Positions 10,327 to 21,480 of a stretch of DNA of 64,000 nucleotides are shown one piece after another. Location: the NCBI GenBank assembly GCA_020055645.1, contig CM034546.1, forward strand, positions 4,402,001-4,466,000, in the 5' to 3' direction. Made by a program: the position numbers and the translations under genes. The notes under the pieces were generated by a model. That model was not told the DNA's origin, did no database searches, and saw only the letters and a list, made by a program, of their open reading frames with translations. This DNA is from Tomocerus qinae (taxonomy: Eukaryota > Arthropoda > Collembola > Entomobryomorpha > Tomoceridae). Each line of letters opens with the position of its first letter. Positions within the stretch are counted from its first letter, which is position 1.

Positions 10327-10776
10327 TTAAGCTTTTGGTGTCTCAACTTTTTTGTCGAGGCAATTTTTGCCTTTTCCGCAGACACAAGCGTAGTCTCCAG
10401 TGTCACAGGGAGCATCCTGTGCACATGTTTTGGGGTCAACTCCTTTGCGGGTCTGAGTACACTCAGCGCCCTTGACACATCTGTAGAAATCTTGGTCCGC
10501 CATAACGCATGTGCTTCCTGGCAGAAGTCTGCAGTCGTTGTCCTGGTAAGTCCTTTTCCATAGTCCATCGGGACTGTCTGCACAGCAACAGACCTTCGTA
10601 GTTGGATTGCACGTTGTCCCTGAAATGCACACTTTCCCTGCATTTTCTTTGTTAACAACTCCACCGTTTTGAATTGCAGGATCGCATGCGTCTTTTAGAC
10701 CTATATAGTCTCCAATTTTCTTTCCGAATATAGGCACATTCAACACGGCCAGAACGACAATCAGCTTGAAAATCAT
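10327..10776 (-). CDS. Small secreted cysteine-rich protein A
   Basis: 149 residues starting MIFKL with a hydrophobic signal peptide to about residue 18 (PIFG|KKIGDYIGL), then a mature part with 15 cysteines. Conserved landmarks shared with C, D and E are IGD-x-IGL-D-x-CDP, NAGKVC, SPDGLWKRTYQD, DQDFYRCVKGA-CTQ-RKGVDP and APCDTGDYACVC. A and C carry three consecutive cysteines (VCCCADSPDG) where D and E have ICDCSDSPDG, giving an odd count. The order of cysteines is loosely like EB-module proteins, but I cannot name the family or a function. The coding region is one exon; a 3' splice acceptor (TTTCCAG) lies six bases before the ATG, so a 5'-UTR intron is likely. A TATA box is at 10973-10980. 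Confidence 0.85.
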   Translation of the reverse strand: MIFKLIVVLAVLNVPIFGKKIGDYIGLKDACDPAIQNGGVVNKENAGKVCISGTTCNPTTKVCCCADSPDGLWKRTYQDNDCRLLPGSTCVMADQDFYRCVKGAECTQTRKGVDPKTCAQDAPCDTGDYACVCGKGKNCLDKKVETPKA

Positions 10777-10972
10777 TTTTGCTGGAAATCAGAATTACAC
10801 AAATGTTCAAAAATAGCAATGACAATATATTTAGTTAATCAATATTCAAAAGGTATTGGAATTACGCAAAATCCTTTAAGTGCTGTTAGTGTAGAAATAA
10901 TTTGAAAAGGATTCCAGTAGTTGGCAGTCTTGCTTCTGTTCTGTTACTCTAATTGTCAAATAACTTGTCTGT

Positions 10973-10980
10973 CTTTTATA
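10973..10980 (-). promoter_or_regulatory. TATA box for secreted gene A
   Basis: TATAAAAG on the minus strand, about 200 bases upstream of the ATG. Downstream it is followed by GTAACAGAACAGAAGCAAGA, a block conserved at the same place upstream of gene C, in the promoter-only copy near 32440 and partly upstream of E. The shared block probably marks the start of the 5'-UTR exon. Confidence 0.6.
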
Positions 10981-12252
10981 CAGCTATATGGTAGTTCTCT
11001 GAATAGCAGTAATAAATTTTTTTTAATTAACACTATTCTATTTTATAGCCCATTTAAATTCTATTTCGTAATTACGACTTCTATGTTAACCGCTTTTTTC
11101 TGATTGAAGTTAAACTTTAAATTTTTCTGAATAACAAATTTTCATTGACATGAATATGAAAATTATGTCAGTCATTAAAACTACGACCTTCTGAATAGTC
11201 TACGGTGCAAACAACCAACCTACATTAGACAATACGACAATAGACGCAGCCAATTAACCCGTGTTATAGTTTCATTGTAATGTATATTATTATGAAAGTT
11301 GCGATGTGGATTGGGATGCTATTTTAGAATGGAAAAATTATAGCACAATAATTTTGCAATTAGAAATCATGTCATCATAGTAGAATAGTAGAGTGCTAAC
11401 TTAGATATATACGTAATATAATTTTGATACCTTCAAGATTATTTGATAAATAAGTATATACTCTTCAATGATTTTCTCACGCTTTTACTCAACAAATACA
11501 ACAGCAATATTGGATTGGATAATTTTGAAAATTTTAATGGAGTCTTTTCATTTTCACTGACTTCAATAACCTAACTAAAATCAGTATTTCTTGCATTGAA
11601 AAATATTTTCGGTGTAGCTGCAGTTAGTTTGATCCACTTCAAGTTTTAATTGTTCCGAAATCTGACTATTGCATTATCCTTTCCCCCAACCAAGCAAACC
11701 CGATTTATAAAATAGGAAGTAAAAATTCTTTAACAGGAAACTTTACCAGAACAGCTTCCTTAAAAATAAAATTATTTAATAGGGATTTCTACAATTTCCT
11801 ACCATAATTCTGTATAAAGTTTCCAAAAAATTGAAAAAATTTAGCTTGCCAACTTTTGCCTTTAAGTGTAACTTTTTCAATTGGTCACCATAATTTTTCT
11901 TATACACAGTTCCTTTAGGCATATCTAACTTCAATGCAGTCCGAATCGATGCAATTTTGAACCCCTGCTTTCGTTATAGGAGTTAGTTTTCGGGTAACAT
12001 CCGATTTTCGCTTCTTTGGAGAGCGATTCTTCCATAGTTGTTGTGAATGTTGTGAACTCGATTGCCTTTTTATGTCGACAAATGTCATTGTAATTGATTG
12101 CATTAAGGCCAGGTCGCTACAAAATAAATATATATCTTGGTCGGTAGCCTCTATAGAAATGTAGTACGTGTTAAGATAACTAGGATAACGATAAGAATTA
12201 TGGAAAGCCTAAACTACGATTGAGGTAAGATAGAAGTTGCACATTTAAAAAA
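10981..12252. other. Duplicated non-coding upstream region of gene A
   Basis: No gene. 10981-11400 is one of four related upstream copies (others near 32490-32880, 46118-46480 and 48130-48480), sharing TAGCCCATTTAAATT, ACGACTTC-ATGTTA-CCG, TTTTTTCTGAT and CTTCTGAATA. From about 12134 to 12252 it matches 34490-34612 (GGTAGCCTCTATAGAAAT). The minus-strand open frame at 11915-12103 is basic and serine-rich but shows no recognisable domain. Confidence 0.5.
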
Positions 12253-12384
12253 CCTACAGCAAGCCGTAACAGAAGCTCGCCTCTGAGTAAAGGGGACCGT
12301 GTGCACATTTTGGTTGTAACAATAATAGAAATAAATTTATTTTGCTTATTAAAGTAAGCACTAATTCAAACTAGATAAATATAA

Positions 12385-12565
12385 TTCATTATTCAAAATA
12401 AAAACTAACAGCAAATCAAAATAGATTGATGTTGACTATCAAAATAAACTGCAAATCAAAATAGATTGATGTTGACTATCAAAATAAACTGCAAATCAAA
12501 ATAGATTGATGTTGACTATCAAAATAAACAACAAATCAAAATAGATTGATGTTGACTATCAAAAA
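12385..12565. repeat. 40-bp minisatellite, variant 1
   Basis: Four to five near-identical units of AAATCAAAATAGATTGATG followed by TTGACTATCAAAATAAAC. It recurs briefly at 13463-13530. Confidence 0.85.
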
Positions 12566-12764
12566 AACCTACAGCAAGCCGTAACAGAAGCTCGCCTGAG
12601 TGAAGGTTACCGTGTACACATTTTGATAGACGAAAAGTACTCGCACGTAGCACAAAACCGAGCTTACGGATTTTGATCAAACTTTCAGAATTGGGTCTTT
12701 ATATATGTAGCTATGACATATTAAAAATTCAGACATGAAACGAACCTATATTATTTGAAAAATC

Positions 12765-13010
12765 AACAAAAAATCTAAATTGATTAATGTTGACTATGAA
12801 AATCAACAGAAAATCTAAATTGATTAATGTTGACTATGAAAATCAACAGAAAATCTAAATTGATTAATGTTGACTATGAAAATCAACAGAAAATCTAAAT
12901 TGATTAATGTTGACTATGAAAATCAACAGAAAATCTAAATTGATTAATGTTGACTATGAAAATCAACAGAAAATCTAAATTGATTAATGTTGACTATGAA
13001 AATTGACAGA
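12765..13010. repeat. 40-bp minisatellite, variant 2
   Basis: Six nearly perfect 40-bp units of AATCAACAGAAAATCTAAAT followed by TGATTAATGTTGACTATGAA. The high uniformity points to recent amplification. Confidence 0.9.
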
Positions 13011-13462
13011 TATTTAATCTGAATGATTATTTAAATTTAAAGGAAATCAAAAAATGTAAATTTGACTATAAAATTGAATAAAAATCCAATTTTTTCCATC
13101 GTCCAATAGTTATTATTCGGTTTTATTTGCTTTATTATAAAATCTCAAATTTGGTAGAAGCGGATTGAAATATTTTCTACTATCTCGCTAACAATTTATA
13201 GGAAACGCCATTGAACTTTTTAATGTCCATTTAATGCCAAATTTTCACTTTGACTATCAAAATGAAGACAAAGTGAGCGCGCGTTATCTCAGCAACCAAT
13301 TGACCGATTAACCAATTCAATAGGGATCGTCAGTGGTCCATAGGCATTGTTTTTGCCAAGTTTGGTCAATATCCGTCATTGCTTTCGAAAGTTATCGTGG
13401 GGACGTACGGACGTACGGACAGACTGTGTGGTTCTATAAGCTGCCTTATTCAGGCGAGCTAA

Positions 13463-14050
13463 AACAGCAAATCAAAATAGATTGATGTTGACTATCAAAA
13501 TAAACAGCAAATCAAAATAGATTGATGTTGATTATCAAAATCAACAGAAAATCAAAATTGATTATTGTTGAATATAAAAATCTACCGAAAATCAAAATTG
13601 ATTAATGTTGACTATGAAAATCAACAGATAATCAAAATTGATTGTTATCGACTATCATAATCAACAGAAAATCAAAATTGATTAATGTTGACTGTGAAAA
13701 TCAACAGAAAATCAGGATTGATAAATGTCGACTATGAAAATCAACAGAAAATCAAACTTGATTAATGTTGACTATGAAAATCAAAAGGAAATCAAAATTG
13801 ATTAATGTTGACTATGAAAAGCCACAGAAAATCAAAATTGATTAATGTTGACTATGAAAATCAACAGAAAATGAAAATTAATTATTGTTGACTATAAAAA
13901 TCAAAAGGAAATCAAAATTGATTATTGTTGGATATAAAAATCTACCGAAAATCAAAATTTATTAATGTTGACTATGAAAATCAACAGATATTCAATCTTG
14001 ATTGATTATGAGTATTAAAATCTACAGAAAATTAAATTCGGTTAATAAAG
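13463..14050. repeat. 40-bp minisatellite, diverged array
   Basis: About 14 units of the same 40-bp family, with more substitutions between units (TTGATTATTG, TTGATTAATG and GTTATCGACT variants) than the neighbouring arrays, suggesting an older array. Confidence 0.85.
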
Positions 14051-14497
14051 ATTATCAAAATTTCAAAGAAATCTAAAAATGGAAATTTGACTATAAAATC
14101 GAATAAAAATCCAAAATAGATTTTTTTCCATCGTATAATAGTTATTTTCCGGTTTAATTTGCTTTATTATAAAATCTCAAATTTGGTAGAAGCGGATTGA
14201 AATGTTTTATACTATCATGCCAACAATTTATAGGAAACGCCATTAAACTTTTTAATGTCCATTTAATGCCAAATTTTCACTTTGACTATCAAAATGAAGA
14301 CAAAGTGAGCGCGCGTTATCTCAGCAACCAATGGACCGATTAACCAATTCAATAGGCATCGTCAGTGGTCCATAGGCATTGTTTTTGCCAAGTTTGGCCA
14401 ATATCCGCCATTGCTTTCGAAAGTTATCGTGGGGACGGGCGGACGTACGGACAGACTGTGCGGTTCTATAAGCTGCCTTATTCAGGCGAGCTAAAAA

Positions 14498-16724
14498 TGA
14501 AATACACAGGCCGTACGAAAACCAGCTTTGGAACGCCTTCTAACCTAATTAAAGCAATAACATTAATATGAATTTGTGCAAACACTGCCTTACTTCAACC
14601 AAAACTAATATTCACTGACACTGACAAATTCCATATAGGAGCAAATTTTATGTTGGAATTATGTTATAGAATAAAAATCTAAATCAATAGCATGTTATTA
14701 TTTATAACAATATTGAAAAGTGAAAAGTATATCTTAATAATTCAGACACTACATTATTTAGAAAAATACAGAGCCGTACAAGCTTTTGTAGTAGTACACG
14801 CGAAATGAATTAATTAAGAAAGCGAAGCAATATGAAATTATTGCTTGATCATCATGGACACGCAGTGTAATATAGTCACGAAATGTAACACAAGTAATAC
14901 AGTACATTGTAATCTAACATTGTCACTACTTACTGTATTAGTATTATTATGTCTATATAGTTAACATTTTTTTGACCAAATGCAGGCAATAAAGACTTCA
15001 TAATAATATCATCAAAGGTACAAATGTCGAATCTATTTTCATTTACATCATAGTCCAATTTCTAATTCGATTTTCTACTTCTAATTTTAATATCTCGGTT
15101 TCAGTTTATCAAACGTTTAAAAAGGGTAGAGGAAGTGAATCAAAAACGTTTGTTCACCAATCTAAAATTGCCGGCATGTAAACGACAATTCCCAGTCGAA
15201 TAGTGTATCCTAGTTTTGAATCTTTAGGATATTCGGAAATTGACATCTAGGAGAAAGTTGCATCGACAAATCTTGAAGTGCTGCAGTTATTGAGATATTT
15301 GCATCCATAGATTTTGTCAACTTGACAACTTTCAAATTTTTTAAATATGGGGTCTAAAATATGCATCGCCGGTATGTAAACTATAATTTCCTACGACTAC
15401 AATAATTTGATTTGATTTCCAATCCAATGCAATTAGTTTCAAATCACTAGGTCCTGTAGATCCTGAGATATCTGCCATGTAATACAATCAAACTTTAAAA
15501 ATTCCCGCCAAAAGTTTTATATAGTTTTAAATGTGTTTCTTTCCGGTGACAGCACCATTTCATAGCTCTAAAATTATTTGGGTGGGACAAAAGGCAAAAG
15601 GAATTATTTTATGTATGGTAAATTTTGCAAAAAATCAATAAATTGAATAGCAAATCAATGTTGACATTTCGGCAAAATGGATTTTATATATTTTGTGTAA
15701 TTATTTACATATTCTATTTTACATAGATTTTATTTTTAATGGTTTCAAGAGTTTTACTATCCACTGTTCGGTGGCCAGATGGTTTGAAGACAAAAGAGGC
15801 AAAAGTAAAGTACGTTTTAAAAATCAACTGTTGGTCGTTGAAAATGGGAGTGAATTATATCGAAATTAGCGTGTCTTATAAGCACACGTAAAAAACAGTA
15901 ATCGATACGGCATCTACATTGGGTAAATGAACTAGGCTTAAGACTTTTTACCTTTTTTTCCCCTTGTGCCCGGGTGGGTGGGCAAAAGTTAAAAAACCCA
16001 GCTGAAATAAGACACTACAACAAAATATCAGCAAATGATGTTCAAATAATTAATTCATATTCACTACATAGTGAAAATATTTGACTATGTAGTGAATTAT
16101 GGATGCACCGTTTCATTGTATGGATACCGAGAAGCATATTATTATCTAGTCTAGAAGTAATGAAGACATTTTAATGCTTTCTCTGGGGTATTGGTTACAC
16201 AAAGCACAAATAGAAGCTTCGGTTGGTATTTAATTATTTAGTTTGGCGTTGGAAATAAAGACCTTTTAAATATTCACGACCTATTTTCCAATAAAAAATA
16301 ATATTTTATTCAGACTTCCTTGGCCACAATTATAGTCTTTATTTCTTGCAATATTGTCTATCCAAACCTGCTTACTTATTTGGTCTTAGAGAAAAAGATC
16401 ATTGTACGTATTTCAAAAATTTTCAAACAAAAAATCAATATCTGGGTAACTGTTTTTATCTTTTGTTTTTATTCTTATTTAAACCTCAAATAGTATTTAA
16501 TTGTGGTTAAGATTTTTTCCATTCTCGTGCGAAATGTAGTTAAAACTTTGAAACGAAAGCTAATTCTATAATTAAAAGTATATAAGCTGTCATTAAACCA
16601 CAAAAATGTACAGAAATAATTGCAATGCTTCAAGCGACAATCTGAACAAGATTGTTAAATAAATTAAGGAATTGGAAATTTTGACTTGGAGAACAGCTTT
16701 GTTAGGCAAAAACACTGTGAATAA
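14498..16724. other. Upstream region of the IR gene, duplicated at 34.6-37.5 kb
   Basis: No gene. Most of this stretch has a diverged colinear copy upstream of the second IR gene: AAATACACAGGCCGTAC (14500 and 34620), GCGAAGCAAT (14822 and 35303), TTTAAAAAGGGTAGAGG-AGTG (15116 and 35820) and AACCACAAAAATGTACAGAA (16597 and 37364). The last about 300 bases before the ATG are the best conserved, consistent with a promoter and 5' UTR, but no unambiguous TATA box was identified. Confidence 0.55.
16059..16097. repeat. Perfect hairpin with 14-bp arms
   Basis: ATTCACTACATAGT at 16059-16072 and its exact complement at 16084-16097, with an 11-base loop. The same hairpin, with one arm mismatched, is kept in the duplicated locus at about 36664-36702. 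Confidence 0.75.
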
Positions 16725-19172
16725 ATGATGTGCAGCTTTAAAATGATTTGGTTTTTAATCTTAGTGTTTTATATTGTCGAATTGACTATCGGCTGGAAAC
16801 TGTCAGATATTGTGAACATGAATAACCGCTGCTACATTAACGTAATTTTCAAACATGATAATTATGATTTCGAAGCACATTTGAAAGATTTGCAGGATAC
16901 AGAATTACGCAATATCCTGGTTCCTTACACATATAGCAATCACAAATATAATGGAAACGAACATTTATGCTGTCCAAATAACGAATTAGGTTGGATTGCA
17001 TGGGGTAAAGATTTTTATAGAAATGTAGAAAAATCGAGTAGCAAATGTTTTGATGAATTGAAAGTGACAAATTCCAGTGTAATATTATCATCCCCTAATA
17101 TAGAGAGCCGATTTAATTGTCTGAAACATTTCGCTGTTAATTTCAACCCTAATGTTTTGGTGGACCTTTTATTAATCAATCACATCAGTGAAGTTGTTTC
17201 CAGCAGGAGCAGTAAATTTTGGGAATACCCTTCATGGTTCTCTAATAGATGGTATAATTTTGCAGAGTATTCCTCTATTTACTTGCTTATGAACAAAGCA
17301 GAGTTACTTAAGTTGAAGTTAAACGGAACAAGTTCTTTTATTTTTGAAGGGTTAACAAAATTCGGTGCATATTCAAATTTAGTACACAAACTTCTGTGGA
17401 AAAAGCCTTGGTTTTTGACTTCTATTACGGTTGAAGATGAGATCTATTTTATCTGCCCAAATAGGAACAAAATATATCAATATAGTTACACTATAGAACT
17501 CCTATGTTCTCTTGACAATTGCTCTCATCAACAACTGCACACAATGGCTATGAAAATGTTCATCGAGAAGAGCACAGTTGTTAGCTCATTTGTTTTAAAT
17601 ACATACGTTGATAGTCAAATGGGGATAAAATCTTACTGTAGACCACCAATTCGAAATATTTATTTCCCCAGCTATAAATATTTGCAACTTCTGTTCCCTT
17701 CTATTATTGCCGAGAACTTAAATTCATCAATAAGACTAGTAAACATCCTTGACGTTTGTCCTGATGAGTATAATCGTGCAATGCATATAATCGGTCATAA
17801 ATATGTATATCTAAAAATCGAATTGAGTTATTTGCAGGTTACAAGCCAATATTTTGCTGTTATTCAACTAAACGAAGATTCTTATAATTTTATCTCCTGC
17901 GTCGTTTTGGAAGATCAAAATCTATCATTTTATGGATACATACGACCTTTTCAACTTGAAGCTTGGCTGGGAATAATAATTTCTATTTTCATTGTCACTG
18001 TATTCGTCAATTGTGTGACATTTTTTAGGAAAGACGAAAGTATTCCAATTGTTTGGGTTTGCTATGCTTCTTTGCTAGAAGTGTCTTACTCATTATCATC
18101 AAAGACCAACAAAATAATGTGGATGAAATTCTTGATTGGTCCGATGATGCTCATGTTCATTGTCCTGACAAATGGGTACAAGGGAATTGTTACTACAGAT
18201 TTAGTTGAACCACGCCCAGTGAAAAGAATCGAATCAATCGAACATTTAGCAAATCTGTCAAATTTCATCGCTCTTAGGGATTTGGCGTTTGCAAGTGAAT
18301 TTGAACCTTTTTATATAGTTCCTTTATTTCAAAACAACCTTATTGAGTGTCAGGAATATTGTGACAATGATAATAATACTTTTACGTCCCAGTTATGCAA
18401 CAAATCAATATTCGTTAGTGAAAAAACATTCAATGCAGTCATGTCAGTAGTACGAAACGGGTTGAATAAGTCATGTGCAGGTGATCTCACTACAAAAGGT
18501 GTAATATTTCCACTATTACAAATAATCTTTGGTCTACAATACATCTACAAAACGAATACTAGGTATTTAAATCGTTTGAATTTACTGGATAAAATATGGA
18601 ACCTTGTGAGCCTTCCTCCTGATTTCCCTTCGACGAGTGCTCAACAATGGATTGCACAATGTAATAATTCTGCTCTGATTATCAGAAGTTCTCGCCTGCA
18701 TCGACTTCTGAATGACTCTCATTGGAATCCCCAGAATGGGGGAGTTCAACCGAAGAAAACCTTGTATTATGGAAATGAGGACAAATCCTACTTTCCCGTG
18801 CCCTTTCAAACCTCTCTCCATAGTCATGAAATTCCCATGATTTTCCCGTTTTTAAAAAAACGATTGTTTGCCATTAGTGATTCTGGAATTTATAATAAAT
18901 GGTTGGAATATTCCAAGAGGAATAATTTTACCGAATGTAAAACTTGCTGGAAGAGAAATCTCCCACGTCCAATAAAATTTGCCAATTCTAATATTTTATC
19001 GATATTTTTGATCAGTTTCTGCATTGCGCTGATATATTTCACAGCATTCTTATGGGAAGATAGGAAACACGTCCTAAAGATAGTCAAATCATTCGTCGTC
19101 ATTCTTTGGAATTTTATTAAAACTGCCAAAACTATATTTGGAAATAAATACAGCTGCACAATTTCCAAGTGA
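16725..19172 (+). CDS. Ionotropic-receptor (IR) type protein, copy 1 (intact)
   Basis: A single exon of 815 residues. Signal peptide at about 1-23 (MIWFLILVFYIVELTIG). The extracellular N-terminal and S1-like region runs to about residue 410. TM1 is near 414-434, the pore/TM2 near 466-483 leading into NGYKGIVTTDLVEP (484-496), an S2-like region with NNSALIIRSSRLHR and CKTCW follows, and a last TM lies near 755-778, with a short basic tail. This is the layout of IR/ionotropic-glutamate-receptor family channels, which act in chemosensory membranes; substrate and expression are unknown. No amino-terminal Venus-flytrap domain is present, as in divergent IRs. The first 60 residues differ from copy 2 at 9 positions. 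The C-terminus ends earlier than copy 2 because AAG-TGA replaces AAC-TCA. The second Met of MMCSFKM is equally possible as start. Confidence 0.8.
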   Translation: MMCSFKMIWFLILVFYIVELTIGWKLSDIVNMNNRCYINVIFKHDNYDFEAHLKDLQDTELRNILVPYTYSNHKYNGNEHLCCPNNELGWIAWGKDFYRNVEKSSSKCFDELKVTNSSVILSSPNIESRFNCLKHFAVNFNPNVLVDLLLINHISEVVSSRSSKFWEYPSWFSNRWYNFAEYSSIYLLMNKAELLKLKLNGTSSFIFEGLTKFGAYSNLVHKLLWKKPWFLTSITVEDEIYFICPNRNKIYQYSYTIELLCSLDNCSHQQLHTMAMKMFIEKSTVVSSFVLNTYVDSQMGIKSYCRPPIRNIYFPSYKYLQLLFPSIIAENLNSSIRLVNILDVCPDEYNRAMHIIGHKYVYLKIELSYLQVTSQYFAVIQLNEDSYNFISCVVLEDQNLSFYGYIRPFQLEAWLGIIISIFIVTVFVNCVTFFRKDESIPIVWVCYASLLEVSYSLSSKTNKIMWMKFLIGPMMLMFIVLTNGYKGIVTTDLVEPRPVKRIESIEHLANLSNFIALRDLAFASEFEPFYIVPLFQNNLIECQEYCDNDNNTFTSQLCNKSIFVSEKTFNAVMSVVRNGLNKSCAGDLTTKGVIFPLLQIIFGLQYIYKTNTRYLNRLNLLDKIWNLVSLPPDFPSTSAQQWIAQCNNSALIIRSSRLHRLLNDSHWNPQNGGVQPKKTLYYGNEDKSYFPVPFQTSLHSHEIPMIFPFLKKRLFAISDSGIYNKWLEYSKRNNFTECKTCWKRNLPRPIKFANSNILSIFLISFCIALIYFTAFLWEDRKHVLKIVKSFVVILWNFIKTAKTIFGNKYSCTISK

Positions 19173-20039
19173 AGTCAAGTGGCAATTAAGTGATTTTGTC
19201 ATTGCCATTTGTGAAATTAAAAAGCCTGTTTTAGTATTAAATTTACAGCATAAAAACACTGAAAATGAGTTAACACATCTGATTAGTAATAGATGTCTTC
19301 TAGATGTTTTCTAAGCCCCACCGTATCAGTAATCTATGTGATTTTTGTAGGTTTTATGGCGCAAAATAAGAACTTGAATAAATTTAAATTTTACGTCCTG
19401 ATGATTCACAGGGTACAATAAAATAAAAACCAAAATATAAATGCATAAATGTCATCATTTTGCAAATATATTTTGGTGCGCCCCTTTTTGGTCAAATTTT
19501 TGATACGTACCTGCTGTCAATTATAATGTTTCCATTTAAATGAGCTATTTAATTGTTTAACTTAAAAATATACTATATAATTGTATATACAGACTGACGA
19601 TTTAGTTGTTAGTAATTTTTTTAAATTACAAAATTGCTAGCTTTTCATATTAAAACATCTAATATAAATCTTAGTAATTTTCTGAGTAAGAATAAATTTA
19701 ATTATGAGTAATTTGTGAATGCTAGACGTAGGACTTATAATAGTTGTCAAATCAAACAAATACATAGCTGTGTTGCCATTATTTTTGTTGTCCTCTATTG
19801 GAAATCAGTTTCATGTGACAATTAATATGTGTGGTATTGACAATAAAGCTATTACAACTAAAATTACAATATTATTGACTATTTATAACAATCAAAGTAT
19901 TCTGTGGAAATGTTTAAAAAATTATTTTCTACACAGAAGAAGGGTTACACCGACATAATAATGTTCTACGAGATGAAAGGGTAATACATTCTTAAAATAG
20001 CAAAATACATTCGAAAATATAATTAATGTTTTCAATAAT
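19173..20039. other. Non-coding 3' flank of IR copy 1
   Basis: AT-rich. About 19173-19430 is related to 39960-40160 downstream of copy 2 (AAAAGC-TGTTTTA, ACAGCATAAAAACA, TTTACGTC-TGA). No gene is supported in the rest. Confidence 0.45.
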
Positions 20040-20850
20040 GTATCCCGATTCAATTATGATCAGGTTTCAGAACCCATATGGCTCCCATTATTTCAGCAAT
20101 TAGAAGTAGAGAAGTATTTACTAGATAAGAAATATGATATCGTTTGTGCGACCTAAACATTTCTTAAGTGTAATATGCTATCACCTAAATATGATGGGTA
20201 TAAGATTTTTCGTATGGATGGACATATTATGAGGAAATGAGGTATTGCTATTTTATGTAATGAAAATTTATAAACAAACGTATATACTTTTAAAACTAAA
20301 GGAAAAATTGACTTAAATCATAATATTGAAATGATGGCTTTAAATATCCAATATTAATTTAATAAGTCCTTTATAGTTGTATGCTTTTACAGAATACCTA
20401 CGACAATGCGTGCTTAACTAGGGATCTTGAAACTTCAAATACAATAAATTTCAGAATTGTGCTATTTCTCTAAAACAGCAGATTTTCTTGTATTGGTTCA
20501 CTATTCCTGACTATATAAGGTGTTCCCATAATTTAAATATATTTAAACGGAGATTAAAAGCATTGTTACTTAATACGCAACTTGAAAAAAGTGATTTACC
20601 AAATGATGTGAACTTCTGTAATCTTTCCTGTATTGACTCTGTTGTGTTAAATCATCTTAATGTGAAAGAATCCTTTTAATTTTAATTTATTTTACTTAAT
20701 CTTAATTTGCCGTTAAATGTCTTATGATTCCCCTTCACCAAGTATTGTATTGATTAATTTGTGGTTGTCAGATGTTGGGGAATCCCGGCAATTGTAACTA
20801 CCTCCGAGTGAGGGTTTTGACCGTGTATAATATAATAATAATATTTCATA
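20040..20850 (+). mobile_element. Decayed non-LTR retrotransposon (LINE) relic
   Basis: About 20110-20400 reads, through several stops, like an APE endonuclease start: YDIVCAT, then DGYKIFRMDG, GIAILCNENL and MALNIQ followed by FIVVCFYR. After a large internal deletion, 20488-20679 encodes PDYIRCSHNLNIFKRRLKAL, the typical end of a CR1/jockey-type reverse-transcriptase protein, followed by a 3' UTR and a TAATAATAATA tail near 20828-20842. The element is non-functional: most of the reverse transcriptase is missing. It lies between IR copy 1 and the C-terminal piece of the IR pseudogene. Confidence 0.7.
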
Positions 20851-21480
20851 TGCTGGTTAAAGTTAAAAATTTGAAATGAAGATATTTTTCAATTCACAAC
20901 AGCTTAATTTAACCTTCCACCAACCAAATGAGAAACCATGAAAAGGTCAATTGGAAAAAGCTATGCATATAAAATGTAAACTGAAAAACATTCTTCCCAT
21001 CGTACTATTTTGCCCTAGAATGTACACTATAGCTTTATTATAACAGGACCTAGGTCCTCTGGTCCTGTAACTGGCTAGTATAATATATTTGTCATAATGA
21101 ACAGAGTATTATTTTTTTACCTTTATAAACATTTTTTGAAAAGCCCGGCTGAAACCAATGCCAAATAATATACTTGTTTTACCAAAGATGTAGCCATCCG
21201 CTTTAGAAAAACTCTGTTCTCCATGTAGCAAATGCTATATGCTACAAAAAGTGGCAAAACAATTGTACAAATAGGAATGAAAAAAATCCTTATGATATTT
21301 GAATTGTAAAAAGTCAAAGGTTTTGGGTTGTTATCAGGCCAACAGATTTTGCATTCCTTGAAATTATGATTTCTTGAAAACCCAATCCACAAATTTATAC
21401 TTCCAGAATAACAAAGAACATTTAATTTTCCCTGTCGCTGCGGCTTAGAGTGAAACGGTAGATATTAGTAACTTAGCGTA

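Larger units (their letters stand above)
12253..14492. mobile_element. Composite minisatellite-bearing element (nested TIR units)
   Basis: About 2.24 kb made of 40-bp minisatellite units plus two copies (about 13020-13464 and 14040-14492) of a roughly 430-bp unique block that ends in GTTATCGTGGGGACG, GGACGTACGGAC repeats and TAAGCTGCCTTATTCAGGCG. The left ends (12272 and again 12578) carry AGCTCGCCTGAGT-AAGG, the inverted complement of the right ends (AGCTCGCCTGAATAAGG), so units appear TIR-bounded and nested or tandem. The paralogous locus at about 34612 continues from the matching left flank straight to the matching right flank (AAATACACAGGCCGTAC), so the whole block is an insertion with A-rich ends. 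No protein is encoded, so it depends on outside enzymes or on recombination. Confidence 0.7.

Noticed and set aside
13020-14492. CRISPR-like array
   Set aside because: Spacers are not unique; the 40-bp units are contiguous minisatellite repeats in eukaryotic DNA.
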